From the NCBI GenBank assembly GCA_947457925.1, contig CANGYA010000004.1, positions 1 through 57,413 on the forward strand: a DNA stretch of 57,413 bases. The letters run 5' to 3'. This document shows positions 44,197 to 53,326 of this stretch, one piece after another. How positions within the stretch are numbered: the stretch's first letter is position 1; each line of letters opens with the position of its first letter. The DNA comes from Cytophagales bacterium (GTDB taxonomy: Bacteria > Bacteroidota > Bacteroidia > Cytophagales > Thermoflexibacteraceae). The position numbers and the translations under genes are program-made. Below the pieces are notes generated by a model that saw only the letters and a list, made by a program, of their open reading frames with translations, searched no databases and was not told the DNA's origin.

Positions 44197-45186
44197 ATGA
44201 AAATAGCTATTGTTGGTGCTACAGGCTTGGTGGGCAGCGAAATGCTCAAAGTCTTAGCCGAAAGAAATTTCCCTGTAACAGAACTGTTACCTGTTGCCTC
44301 TGCAAAATCTGTAGGTACTACAGTGGCATTTAAAGGCAAAAACTACCCTGTGGTAAGCATGGAAGACGGCATTGCTGCTCGTCCTGCCATTGCTATTTTT
44401 TCGGCAGGTGGTTCGGTGTCTTTGGAATACGCCCCGAAATTTGCGGAAGTGGGTACGGTAGTCATAGACAACTCGTCTGCGTGGCGTATGCACCCCGATA
44501 AAAAATTGGTTGTACCCGAAGTAAATGCCCATGTATTGACCAAAGAAGACAAGATTATTGCTAATCCAAACTGTTCTACTATCCAAATGGTCGTGGTATT
44601 GAAGCCTTTACACGAAAAATATGGTATCAAGAGAGTAGTTGTTTCTACGTACCAATCTGTAACGGGAACAGGTAAAAAGGCAGTCGACCAACTAATGAAT
44701 GAAAGAGCTGGCGTAGAAGGTGCAAAAGCCTATCCGCACCCCATAGACCTCAATATTTTGCCACACATAGACGTATTTTTGGACAACGGCTATACCAAAG
44801 AAGAAATGAAAATGGTGAATGAAACCAAGAAAATCATGGGTGATGACAGCATCAAAGTTACGGCAACTACGGTGCGTGTCCCTACGATTGGCGGACATTC
44901 AGAGGCAGTAAACATAGAATTTGAAAAAGATTTTGACCTAACAGCAGTTCGCCAATTATTGACAGAGGCAGCAGGCGTAGTGGTAATGGACGATGTGAAA
45001 AACAACGTTTACCCAATGCCTATTGTGTCGCATGGCAAAGATGAAGTATTTGTGGGGCGTATCCGCAGAGATGAATCGCAACCTAACACCTTGAATTTGT
45101 GGATAGTAGCCGATAACCTCCGCAAAGGTGCAGCCACGAATGCCGTTCAGATTGCAGAATATTTGGTGAGCAAAAATTTGTTGTAA
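44197..45186 (+). CDS. asd: Aspartate-semialdehyde dehydrogenase
   Basis: This 329-residue enzyme reduces aspartyl phosphate to aspartate semialdehyde in the lysine/DAP, threonine and methionine pathway. NADP-binding GATGLVGSEMLKVL lies at the N-terminus. SAGGSVSLEYAP and DNSSAWRMHPDKKLVVPEVN are followed by the active-site cysteine in NPNCSTIQ. STYQSVTGTGKKA and VPTIGGHSEAVNIEFEK complete the family pattern. It resembles the Gram-positive/Bacteroidota type by length. It is a single gene between repeats. Confidence 0.96.
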   Translation: MKIAIVGATGLVGSEMLKVLAERNFPVTELLPVASAKSVGTTVAFKGKNYPVVSMEDGIAARPAIAIFSAGGSVSLEYAPKFAEVGTVVIDNSSAWRMHPDKKLVVPEVNAHVLTKEDKIIANPNCSTIQMVVVLKPLHEKYGIKRVVVSTYQSVTGTGKKAVDQLMNERAGVEGAKAYPHPIDLNILPHIDVFLDNGYTKEEMKMVNETKKIMGDDSIKVTATTVRVPTIGGHSEAVNIEFEKDFDLTAVRQLLTEAAGVVVMDDVKNNVYPMPIVSHGKDEVFVGRIRRDESQPNTLNLWIVADNLRKGAATNAVQIAEYLVSKNLL

Positions 45187-45213
45187 ATATAAGAGGCTAC
45201 CCAAAAAGAGTAA

Positions 45214-45288
45214 TTGTAGCATAGGCTTTAGCCTGTGAATATTTGGTTATCAATTACTTAGTTTACCACAAACTAAAGTCTATGCTAC
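45214..45288. repeat. REP-like palindrome after asd
   Basis: TGTAGCATAGGCTTTAGCCTGTG and AACTAAAGTCTATGCTACA are imperfect arms in which the two halves have drifted. It separates asd from the converging peroxidase gene. Confidence 0.7.
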
Positions 45289-45332
45289 ATTTTTGACTTT
45301 TTGGACAGATTCATGCTGCAAGCATCACTTTT

Positions 45333-46355
45333 TCACAATGCCCTCAAAAAACGCAACAAATCAGCTTGTTCTTTAGGGCTTAAAACAATCCCTCGCTGTG
45401 TATTTTTGACCAATAAAGTATCCAAAGTGCTTGAAAACTGTACGCCTGTAGTATAATGTTTAAGGACTTCTTCCAAACTCCCAAACCTACCATCGTGCAT
45501 ATAAGGGGCAGAATACGCAATATTACGTAGTGTAGGTGTTTTGTACTTAGCTTTGTCGGTATTTTTCTGCGTAATTCGTCCACGTCCCCAATAAACTTGT
45601 TCGTGTGCAGTGCTTTGGATTTCTGCATCTAAGCCGTTGTTATGAAAATTATTGTCTGTAAACAAAGGCAACCGATGACAAGGCTCACAATGCACCGCAA
45701 AGACTTTGAAACCTGCTAATAATGTGTCCACCTCCAACTTTTTGTTTATTTGACTATTAAATAAGTTCATTTTCCAATCATCATACACCGTTTTTTTTGG
45801 GCGAATTGTCTGTTGATACGCTGCTAAGGCTTGTAAAATATGAATAGTTTGCAAACTATCTGTACCAAAAGCATTTTTGAACAAAGGTAAATAATGAGGT
45901 GAATTTTGTAATTCTTGTACTAATAACTTGAGGTCTTTGCCCATTTCGTCGGGGTGGCGAAGAGGTGCTACAGCTTGCGAAGGCAAATCTTTTGCTCCTC
46001 CGTCCCAAAAATAGGCGGGCATTGCCTCCAAATAAAACAAAGTAGGCGTATGGCGAAGCAGTTTTTTACCACTTACGCCCAAATTACTCAAAGGCAAACC
46101 ATCTGCAAAAGCCTTGTCGGGTTGGTGGCAAGTGGCACAAGCTACTTTTCCGTTGGTGGATAATTTTTTGTCAAAAAAAAGTTCTTTGCCCAAAAATATT
46201 TGTGCCAAACTGTCGTTACTTTTTGTCAATTTGGTATTGTTCGTTAAAGAGGCTTGCCAATAAAAAGCCCTAAAAAGCCCTAAAAAAAGGCAAAAACTAA
46301 GAACAAAGCCCCAAAATTTGGGGTAATATCTCCGAAAACTGTTATTTTTGTTCAT
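45333..46355 (-). CDS. Diheme cytochrome c peroxidase (MauG/CcpA family)
   Basis: This 340-residue periplasmic protein has an uncleaved-type membrane anchor (about 13-33). Two heme c attachment sites are CATCH (73-77) and CEPCH (223-227). Family segments include [12 protein letters not shown] before the first heme, and [30 protein letters not shown] near the C-terminus. It probably reduces hydrogen peroxide using a c-type cytochrome donor, although MauG relatives carry out other oxidations. The start is 17 bases from the divergent DnaJ-TPR gene. Confidence 0.92.
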   Translation of the reverse strand: MNKNNSFRRYYPKFWGFVLSFCLFLGLFRAFYWQASLTNNTKLTKSNDSLAQIFLGKELFFDKKLSTNGKVACATCHQPDKAFADGLPLSNLGVSGKKLLRHTPTLFYLEAMPAYFWDGGAKDLPSQAVAPLRHPDEMGKDLKLLVQELQNSPHYLPLFKNAFGTDSLQTIHILQALAAYQQTIRPKKTVYDDWKMNLFNSQINKKLEVDTLLAGFKVFAVHCEPCHRLPLFTDNNFHNNGLDAEIQSTAHEQVYWGRGRITQKNTDKAKYKTPTLRNIAYSAPYMHDGRFGSLEEVLKHYTTGVQFSSTLDTLLVKNTQRGIVLSPKEQADLLRFLRAL

Positions 46356-46372
46356 ACTGTTTCTACTTCGCT

Positions 46373-47506
46373 ATGCTGAACTATTACGAAATTTTGGGAA
46401 TTACTCGCACAGCCAATGCTGCCGAAGTAAAGGCTGCCTTCAAAAGATTGGCGATACAATACCACCCCGATAAAAATCCTAACAACAAGATAGCCGAAGA
46501 AAAATTTAAGTTAGTCAATGAAGCCTACCAAGTGTTACAAGACGACTACAAACGTGCTTTGTACGACCAACGTCTTTTGTATAAAGAAGAAGTGCGGAGT
46601 TACAACACTGCCCCACAGCCTGCCCGCAGCAACTATCCGCCTTCTGCCCGAAAAACCTATCACTACAAACGCAGAACCCCCAGTGGCAACTTTGCAAATT
46701 TACCCAAAGTACATTTATTGGCATTGGGTAGTTTCTTGATTGTGGTCATTTTATTTGCTTTGTGTTATCGGTTAATTGGTGTGTACCAGTCTAAAAACGA
46801 ATACCAAGCAGCTTTGTTATTCTACAAAAATGGCGAATACGAACAATCTTTTACCAAAGCCCACGAAGCCGTATTGCAAGACGACAAAAATATGTCTGCC
46901 TATTACCTACGGGGCTTGTTGTTACTCAATCATTTGAATAACCCACAACAAGCTGTTTATTGTTTCAGTCGTTGCCTCACATATGGCAGGCACATTATGG
47001 AAAAAGATAGTGAAAATTTGGGAACTTTGGCAGATTTTTATTTACAAAGAGGCATCTGTTTTTACAAAACAGGCTCGTACACCAACGCCATAGACGATTT
47101 TCAACATACCTTACAACTACGTACCGAAGACGAAACAGCATGGTTGTACTTGGGGCATACCTATTTGTATAAACGCAATGATTTCGCCCCAGCCTATACG
47201 TATTATACCAAAATTTTAGCCAAAAACCCTACAAATTATGATGCTTTGCTGGGTAAATCTATTGTACTTTTTCATCATCAACATTTCAAAAAAGCTGCTA
47301 AAGGTTTTGAGCAAATCTTACAACACAACCCCGATAGCCCCCAAGCTCGGTATTACATGGGGCGTTATTTTTTGGTACAAAAAGACAGTACAAAAGGCTG
47401 CGAATACCTGCAAATAGCCAAAGAGTTGGGCGTAGAAGAAGCCGAAGATATGTTGAAAAGGTTTAATAAGTTGTGTGTAACGGAAAAGACTGTGAGGAAT
47501 TTGTAG
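46373..47506 (+). CDS. DnaJ-domain membrane protein with TPRs
   Basis: This 377-residue protein has a J-domain in residues 1-66 with HPD at 31-33 ([10 protein letters not shown]), which stimulates an Hsp70 ATPase. A basic, Tyr/Pro-rich linker follows (70-110), then one transmembrane helix (about 114-134). The remainder is a tetratricopeptide array with about five repeats. The topology puts the J-domain in the cytoplasm and the TPRs outside, so it may link DnaK to envelope processes. No chaperone gene is adjacent. Confidence 0.88.
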   Translation: MLNYYEILGITRTANAAEVKAAFKRLAIQYHPDKNPNNKIAEEKFKLVNEAYQVLQDDYKRALYDQRLLYKEEVRSYNTAPQPARSNYPPSARKTYHYKRRTPSGNFANLPKVHLLALGSFLIVVILFALCYRLIGVYQSKNEYQAALLFYKNGEYEQSFTKAHEAVLQDDKNMSAYYLRGLLLLNHLNNPQQAVYCFSRCLTYGRHIMEKDSENLGTLADFYLQRGICFYKTGSYTNAIDDFQHTLQLRTEDETAWLYLGHTYLYKRNDFAPAYTYYTKILAKNPTNYDALLGKSIVLFHHQHFKKAAKGFEQILQHNPDSPQARYYMGRYFLVQKDSTKGCEYLQIAKELGVEEAEDMLKRFNKLCVTEKTVRNL

Positions 47507-47617
47507 GTTAGTTGGGGTGTTCTTAGTGCTTGTCATAAAATTTAATGTCCTAACAATCAAATATTTACACCTATAATACCTTTAACTTAAAAGATTTATA
47601 GGTGCAAACTATCTATT

Positions 47618-48028
47618 CTACACCCTAAACACTGGGATATTTGGGTGTTCGGGATTTACAATTAGTTTTTGTAATTTAGGGTGAATCAATACGTCCATTG
47701 CCTCCATAGGAATAGCTCCTAATAAAACTTCATTGCCAAGTACCAATACATCTACTGTAGCTTTACGGTTTTCAAAATGGATTTCTACGGGTTCTGCTAT
47801 AGCTACTTTTTCTTGTTGTCCATTTGCTAATTCACTTAATTCGTACCCAATAATTTCCAACCCTAATTGTAGTCTTACTTTTTCGGGTATCACCAGCATA
47901 TAAGCACCTGAATCTACTAAGGCATCAACTTGAATTTTGCGAATTGCTGTTTCTTCTATCTTTTTTCTCCGATACAATGCTATATCCATAGCATTGCAGA
48001 GTTCTATGTTTGCGTGTAGCAAGCCCAT
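47618..48028 (-). CDS. Retropepsin-like aspartyl protease family protein (clan AA)
   Basis: This 136-residue protein has an aspartic-protease-like core. VDALVDSGAYMLVIPEKV carries the DSGA motif, and GNEVLLGAIPMEAMDVLIHPK is the hydrophobic-hydrophobic-Gly element closing the fold. It lacks a signal peptide. Such small proteins are common in Bacteroidota and Cyanobacteria; their targets are unknown. It is convergent with the DnaJ-TPR gene. Confidence 0.82.
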   Translation of the reverse strand: MGLLHANIELCNAMDIALYRRKKIEETAIRKIQVDALVDSGAYMLVIPEKVRLQLGLEIIGYELSELANGQQEKVAIAEPVEIHFENRKATVDVLVLGNEVLLGAIPMEAMDVLIHPKLQKLIVNPEHPNIPVFRV

Positions 48029-48428
48029 AATTTTCTAACTTTAATTAGCTATTTAGTTTTGTAAAATTAATCATTTTTATTGATTTTATAGGCATTTACT
48101 AACTTTTTATAGTTATTTAGGTATGGACTTGTTTATTTGAAACATAATAACATAAGTTTGGCACACCAATAACACTATACAAAAGCAACTAAACAAGTCA
48201 TATATTAAAATCATCATTATTACCTTGCTACGTCATTGACCCTGTAATGCCAAAAATTCCTAATTATAATGTATTGGTGCATAAAATAGAAGAAAAAGCA
48301 ACGGTAGGGCTACAAATTTTGAAAGAGCTTTTATTAAAAGAGATAAATAGCTAAATAAAATAACTATCTCAAAACCCTTTTGCTATTTCGCCCCCCTTTC
48401 TTATATTTGAGATAAACCTCAAAAGCCT
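48029..48428. other. Intergenic region with a possible 35-codon ORF
   Basis: This is a 400-base gap. A plus-strand reading frame at 48247-48354 could encode a 35-residue peptide (MPKIPNYNVL to KEINS). In the same frame, codons extend upstream without a start codon to a stop near 48193, suggesting a gene remnant rather than a gene. No repeat family of the window was recognised here. Confidence 0.3.
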
Positions 48429-50177
48429 GTGTACCGTTATTCGCCTGTAGAACAATTACTGTCCCAAGATTTCCCGCCTGCGGTGCTGGAGGCACTATGG
48501 GGCTATTTAGCTACGTATCATCTTGATATTCAAACCTTTGCCCCTGCACAAGCTACACAAGACACTCTTTTACAACTGTGGTATGCCTTGTACCACCCAA
48601 GCCAATATTTGCCTTTGAGCAACTATTTACAGGCTGTTTTTGATAAAAATTTTGTGTGTAACGCAGAAAATACACACCTCTATTTCAATGCCTTGCACGT
48701 CATTGAGCCTCGACTAAATGCTGTAAGTTTAGAAAAAACCCTGCCCACAAGTTGGGAAAATCTGCCTTTGCGGTTTGAAAGAGATTTTTTGCTCAAAGAT
48801 TTGCCTATAGCTTTAGGCGAATTTTGGGAACAGCTCCTCGAACCCCAGCGAAGTATGGAAAGTGTAGTGGCAGAACTCCCCGCCAATTTGCAACAAAACG
48901 TAGATTATGTCATTGAATTTCCTTACTTAATTCATAATTACAAAGGCATAGTCATAGAAATAGACGGAGAAGCACACCTTACACCCACACAAAGGCACAT
49001 AGACGAGCAACGCAACCACTACCTCCGCCACCAACAGTGGTATGTGTTGCGTGTGAATACAGAGGATTTTAATATGCTACACAAGATTTTAGAGCCTCTC
49101 AAAACCTTTTTGCAGACAGATTACGGCAGACGTTTATCGGCTAATTATCAGTCGAGTTTGGCAAATCATGTAGAAGGACTTGATGCCCTACAACTTGTTT
49201 TAAGTCCTTTGGCAATAGGCAGAATACAACAAAGTTTGTTGGCGTGTTTGGTGCGTGGGCATTTGTCTTTGTCGGCTACGCAGTGGCGAATTGCGGTACT
49301 GGAACAAGACATTCCTGCTGCCTATCACGCCATAGAAGATTTTAAACTGCAAGCTGCCCGCCTATTTGCCATTGAAAACAAAGGGCGAAAATTACCCGAA
49401 ATAGACTTAACCATTATTACAACCCGAAAATACGAAACGGCTAAACTAAATAAAGGGCTTACAAAATATCTCTCTGCCGATTTCCAAAGTGCTACGCCCT
49501 TTGATGTGGTCATAGACTTGGCAATGTTGCAGCGAAAAGGGCAAAATTGGTTGGGCAAATTGGCTATACAGTACAAAACCGCCATTACTTTACGCAGCAA
49601 TTTTTATACAACGCCCAACCCTACACAAAACTTTGCGGTGTATTTGCCCACACTCAAAGACTTTTTTGTGCCGTCCCAACAGCCTACTGTTCGGCAAATA
49701 GCCCAACAATTAGCTATTGAGCATATTCAAATTCCTACCTTGCCCACTTTGCAATACGCAGACTTACGCACTTTTATTCAAAACACACTGCCCGAACTGC
49801 TCCGCCAACACCACCCATTAGAGTTACTCAATACCGTTTGGGTGCATTTGGCTTTGAACACGCAAGCAAGTACAAAACTATTGGCTGTAGCTGCTTTGGT
49901 GCATAATTTTGGTGCGTTGCAATACATTTTGGGCATACCTAATTGGCAGGAGCAAACCGAAAAATTACTTTTTGAAGGGCTGTACGAGTTGCATTGTACC
50001 AACAAACAAGACTTTGATACAATTTGCCAACTATACCATGAACAACTGTCGACTTTTGCTCCTCCACAAGCACAAAACTTAGTCAATCAAATTGTAGGGA
50101 AAATTACCCAACAACTTACCGCACAACCTCATTTAGAGTGGTTGAAGGGGTTTGTGAGGCAGTTTGTAGGGGTGTAA
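48429..50177 (+). CDS. Large protein with DUF559/Vsr-like nuclease segment, function unknown
   Basis: This 582-residue protein starts with GTG at 48429; no ATG lies near. Residues about 160-225 read YKGIVIEIDGEAHLTPTQ and NHYLRHQQWYVLRVNTEDF. This resembles the DUF559/very-short-patch-repair-like endonuclease fold, in which an acidic IEIDG strand is followed by a helix and a terminal RV strand. The flanking ~150 N-terminal and ~350 C-terminal residues are not recognised. It could be a nuclease module that normally acts with a helicase; the nearby helicase is on the opposite strand. Confidence 0.65.
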   Translation: MYRYSPVEQLLSQDFPPAVLEALWGYLATYHLDIQTFAPAQATQDTLLQLWYALYHPSQYLPLSNYLQAVFDKNFVCNAENTHLYFNALHVIEPRLNAVSLEKTLPTSWENLPLRFERDFLLKDLPIALGEFWEQLLEPQRSMESVVAELPANLQQNVDYVIEFPYLIHNYKGIVIEIDGEAHLTPTQRHIDEQRNHYLRHQQWYVLRVNTEDFNMLHKILEPLKTFLQTDYGRRLSANYQSSLANHVEGLDALQLVLSPLAIGRIQQSLLACLVRGHLSLSATQWRIAVLEQDIPAAYHAIEDFKLQAARLFAIENKGRKLPEIDLTIITTRKYETAKLNKGLTKYLSADFQSATPFDVVIDLAMLQRKGQNWLGKLAIQYKTAITLRSNFYTTPNPTQNFAVYLPTLKDFFVPSQQPTVRQIAQQLAIEHIQIPTLPTLQYADLRTFIQNTLPELLRQHHPLELLNTVWVHLALNTQASTKLLAVAALVHNFGALQYILGIPNWQEQTEKLLFEGLYELHCTNKQDFDTICQLYHEQLSTFAPPQAQNLVNQIVGKITQQLTAQPHLEWLKGFVRQFVGV

Positions 50178-50200
50178 CTCAAATAAAACTGCCATAAAAA

Positions 50201-50240
50201 TAAAGTTGTAGTATATTAGTTACTTTGTACTACAACTTTA
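50201..50240. terminator. Bidirectional terminator
   Basis: TAAAGTTGTAGTA and TACTACAACTTTA are perfect 13-base arms around a 14-base loop, flanked by A and T runs. It lies between the DUF559-like gene and the converging two-gene helicase operon. Confidence 0.8.
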
Positions 50241-50250
50241 CTTTTAAATT

Positions 50251-52188
50251 TTACTTTATGTTAAACAAATCATTAGCTATTTTTTCTTTTTCCTCAGACT
50301 TTATTCTATTGGTTTTAGTTCCTGAGAGATTTTCTATAAAAATTCGTCTTTGTAAAACTAAGTCATTTGGATATTTGGGTATTGCTTCAAAGGCTTTTTT
50401 TATAGAAAGTTGAAGTTGAGGATATTTACTAAGCACCCTTTCATAACTTTCTTTTAGCTTTTCTCTTGTGCTTTTACTCGGTAAAGATGTTGGCTTGTTA
50501 CTTGGTTGCACAAACGTAGGTTTAGCTGCAAATCTTTCCGTAACTTTTATTTTTAGTGTTGAGTAAACGCCATTCAAATACGTATCAACATCTATTTTTT
50601 TTGCCCATACTTGTTTTAAGTGCTTTTCATGGATAGAAGAAAACCCATTATATAGCCCCCATAAGGCTATGCCAATACGTTTTTGTGCAACTTGTTTAGT
50701 TTCTAAGTATTGGATAAGTTCGTCTAAATTATCTGATTTAACAAGAAAACACGCAAAATTCTTTAAAACTTCACTTTGTTGATTTTCTATTTGAAAAGCA
50801 CCAAATTTTTTAAAATATGTGTATAAGTTACGTAAATTTTGTGTCAATTCTTCATTAGCCCGAATTATTGGCTGCTTTCCAACAGTTTCAATAATTTTAG
50901 CTTTTTCTTCATTAGTTAATTCACTTGTATTAGCCCGTTTCATCTCCTCTTTGAACAGCACAGTAAAGATAATTTCTAAAAACTTTCCTTCTTGTTCAGA
51001 TAAATCGAAGTGCGGGTAATGAACCGTAATTGTTCCCTCTGGAGTAATAGACCAATACTTTGCAAAGTCAAATTCTTTAGGTGTACTGCTCGTATTCTGG
51101 CTTGTAAAAACCTCTTCTACTTGTCTTTTAAGGTCTGTTATTACTGTCCTAATATTTTCTGCCTTCCGTTCAGCGTATTCTGAACTAAAGCTAATTTGGT
51201 ATTTAGGTAATATTGTATATTCTTTTAACAAGAAAGTAATTTTTTCAAATGGATTTAGAAGCATTAATCTGCCTATCTCTTCAAAACTATCCAACTCAAA
51301 CATATATGCTTTTTGAGTACGCATTAAATCTGTAAACCATTCTATTTCTGGTTTCAGCATGGTTTCTCTGTTACGCTGGTTGGCAAGTTCTTGCGGAAAA
51401 ATAGTGTAAAAGATATTTTCTGCGGTTTTAATTAAGTTTAAAAGTTCTGTTTTGCTTTTCTCAACAGTATTTGTGGGCGGTGCTTGATAAAACTTATTTG
51501 GTTTTTCATAAGGGTTTTTAGGTTTAAAACTCTCTTTGGGGTTTTCTTTCATTACAATTAGAGAATTAAACGTAGTAAATGAGTTTGAAATAGCTTGTAA
51601 TACATTTAATAATTCTTTTTCGGTATTGCTCTTAACATTACTAAGACTCCCAATAACAAAACCATAAGATAGTCCTTTTAAATGATTAAAAAAATAATCA
51701 TTTTCTATAGTTTGCTCTTTGTGTGCATTAGTAATGTTTTGCAAAGGAAAATCATAATTAACAAATTTTGGCGTGTCTATCACCTTAAAACAGTTGCTAT
51801 ATTTTTCTAACTTAGGTGTCGTAAAATTTTGAGCAAAAATAAGTGTGTCTTGCTGTTGGCTTTCAGTTAAAAAAAGAATTTGTATGTAAGAAGGACTAAA
51901 ATAGATAGTTTTAGGATAAGCCCATACACCTTCTACTATGGTAGCTATAAGATTTATATCTAACAACTCCAAACTTACTTTTACATACATTACATCACTA
52001 TTAGATGTATAAGGTAATTCACTGTATAACAGTAAATTATCTTGTAGGTGCATTGCATCGATTGTGGTGTCTCTAAATGGTTGATTACCAAAATTGCGAA
52101 GTTGATAGTACGATTTAGGCGAAATACTCTCTGTTTCAAAGAGAGTATTAAAATTACGAGTAGATATAGGGATATAATAATTTTTCAT
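50251..52188 (-). CDS. Unrecognised 645-residue protein coupled to an SF1 helicase
   Basis: No family was recognised. The protein is soluble, without a signal peptide or membrane helix. Residues 1-210 look beta-rich, with a conserved-looking start (YYIPISTRNFNTLF). A Pro/Lys-rich linker lies at about 215-240. Residues 245-555 are mainly helical with many charged heptads. A second Pro/Ser linker precedes a basic helical tail. No Walker motif, HNH, zinc cluster or clear PD-(D/E)XK signature was seen. Its ATG overlaps the stop of the upstream helicase gene by four bases, so the two are probably produced together and may form a complex. Confidence 0.8.
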   Translation of the reverse strand: MKNYYIPISTRNFNTLFETESISPKSYYQLRNFGNQPFRDTTIDAMHLQDNLLLYSELPYTSNSDVMYVKVSLELLDINLIATIVEGVWAYPKTIYFSPSYIQILFLTESQQQDTLIFAQNFTTPKLEKYSNCFKVIDTPKFVNYDFPLQNITNAHKEQTIENDYFFNHLKGLSYGFVIGSLSNVKSNTEKELLNVLQAISNSFTTFNSLIVMKENPKESFKPKNPYEKPNKFYQAPPTNTVEKSKTELLNLIKTAENIFYTIFPQELANQRNRETMLKPEIEWFTDLMRTQKAYMFELDSFEEIGRLMLLNPFEKITFLLKEYTILPKYQISFSSEYAERKAENIRTVITDLKRQVEEVFTSQNTSSTPKEFDFAKYWSITPEGTITVHYPHFDLSEQEGKFLEIIFTVLFKEEMKRANTSELTNEEKAKIIETVGKQPIIRANEELTQNLRNLYTYFKKFGAFQIENQQSEVLKNFACFLVKSDNLDELIQYLETKQVAQKRIGIALWGLYNGFSSIHEKHLKQVWAKKIDVDTYLNGVYSTLKIKVTERFAAKPTFVQPSNKPTSLPSKSTREKLKESYERVLSKYPQLQLSIKKAFEAIPKYPNDLVLQRRIFIENLSGTKTNRIKSEEKEKIANDLFNIK

Positions 52189-53213
52189 ATCACTTGTAAT
52201 AGGTTATTGTTAAGGGGGTCAAGTAAGAAAGGAGTTATTTCATTAGTGTAAGTAATGATGAGATTTTCAGAGGTACGTGTAAGAGCCACATAAAAGGCTT
52301 TTTGCCAGAAATAATCGTCTATATCACTTTCACAAAAAGGTAAAAAAACAGTTTTAAACTGTAGACCTTTTGCACTGTGGTATGTCATTATATTCACAGT
52401 ATCCGACTTAAAGTCTAAGTTTTCTACTGCACTCTTATTTTTTGTATATTTAACACCTAAAGATAAACCTTTATCTTTTAGATAATTGAAGGTTTCAAAA
52501 ACTCCATCTATATTTCCCTCTTCTTCAGCCATATTTCTTGGCAACAATATCCCCACATCTTTGAGTTGTCTATCTTTGATTTGCTCTACTATCCAATCTA
52601 ACTCTTCACTTTGCGAGTCGAACTGCTTTACTATTGGCTTACTACCACCTGATTTTGTACACTTACTTACAATATCCTCATCTGGGTTTAGGTATTGGGC
52701 TACTTTTGCAATAGCAGGATAAAGGCGGTGATTACGTAATAGTGTTATCTCATCAAGTGCTGTAATGGATTTAATATCGTCCATACTAACGCAAGGGTCT
52801 CCTTTAGTAGTGTTTTCGTAAACTTGTTGTGCTGTATCTCCGAAAAACATGACTACTTTTTTTGCCTTATCTTTGAATAGATTAATATCTTCTTCACCAA
52901 AATCTTGTGCTTCGTCAATCATAATATAGTCTGCCGAAGGACAATCATATTTTTTCCATTCCCAAGCATATAATACCTTCGTGTCGGGAATATTAAGTGC
53001 TTGTACCCCCGAACTTATGAACCTGCGTAAAGCTTTAGTAAGAACAATAAAGTAAAATGTACCTTTTTTAGAAGCTTGAAGGTTTTTAGCTTTATGAACA
53101 GCCAAAAGGGTTTTTCCGCTACCCGCACTACCTGTAATCACTTTACTTTCATTTAAACGCAAAACATTTTCTTGAGGAATATCAAGAGGAACATTTATTT
53201 GCCAATCAGCCAT
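52185..53213 (-). CDS. Compact UvrD/Rep-like superfamily 1 helicase
   Basis: This 342-residue protein keeps the full set of SF1 motifs in a minimal form: Walker A GSAGSGKT (28-35), motif II DEAQ (100-103, in YIMIDEAQDF), motif III GDTAQQ (125-130), motif IV-like NHRLYP (161-166), motif V YHSAKG (279-284) and motif VI VALTR (309-313). UvrD/Rep/PcrA proteins are about twice as long, so the 1B and 2B insertions are missing. This makes it closer to DUF2075/UvrD-like ATPases fused or paired with effector domains. It is the first gene of the operon with the 645-residue partner and is divergent from an XRE regulator. Confidence 0.85.
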   Translation of the reverse strand: MADWQINVPLDIPQENVLRLNESKVITGSAGSGKTLLAVHKAKNLQASKKGTFYFIVLTKALRRFISSGVQALNIPDTKVLYAWEWKKYDCPSADYIMIDEAQDFGEEDINLFKDKAKKVVMFFGDTAQQVYENTTKGDPCVSMDDIKSITALDEITLLRNHRLYPAIAKVAQYLNPDEDIVSKCTKSGGSKPIVKQFDSQSEELDWIVEQIKDRQLKDVGILLPRNMAEEEGNIDGVFETFNYLKDKGLSLGVKYTKNKSAVENLDFKSDTVNIMTYHSAKGLQFKTVFLPFCESDIDDYFWQKAFYVALTRTSENLIITYTNEITPFLLDPLNNNLLQVI

Positions 53214-53255
53214 ATTTTTATAGATTTGTATAAAAAAACAACCACACTATTGTAA

Positions 53256-53286
53256 TTGTTATACGACAAAAAAAATTATATATTTG
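53256..53286 (+). promoter_or_regulatory. Promoter of the XRE regulator
   Basis: TTG at 53256-53258, a 20-base spacer, then TATATTTG at 53279-53286 match the Bacteroidota consensus. The TTTG of the -7 box is also the first half of the palindrome at 53283-53298. Confidence 0.65.
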
Positions 53287-53298
53287 TAAGATTACAAA
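53283..53298. promoter_or_regulatory. Putative operator palindrome overlapping the XRE promoter
   Basis: TTTGTAA-GA-TTACAAA is a perfect 7-base-arm inverted repeat with a 2-base centre. It lies across the -7 box and start region of the regulator gene. A half site, TTGTAA, lies at 53250-53255. An XRE protein bound here would block its own transcription and could affect the divergent helicase operon. Confidence 0.6.
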
Positions 53299-53326
53299 CC
53301 AAAAAATGTAAAACTTTCAATCAAAA

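Noticed and set aside
48247-48354. 35-codon small gene
   Set aside because: The frame continues upstream without a start codon or clear ribosome-binding site, and the peptide resembles no known family; it is mentioned only as a possible remnant.
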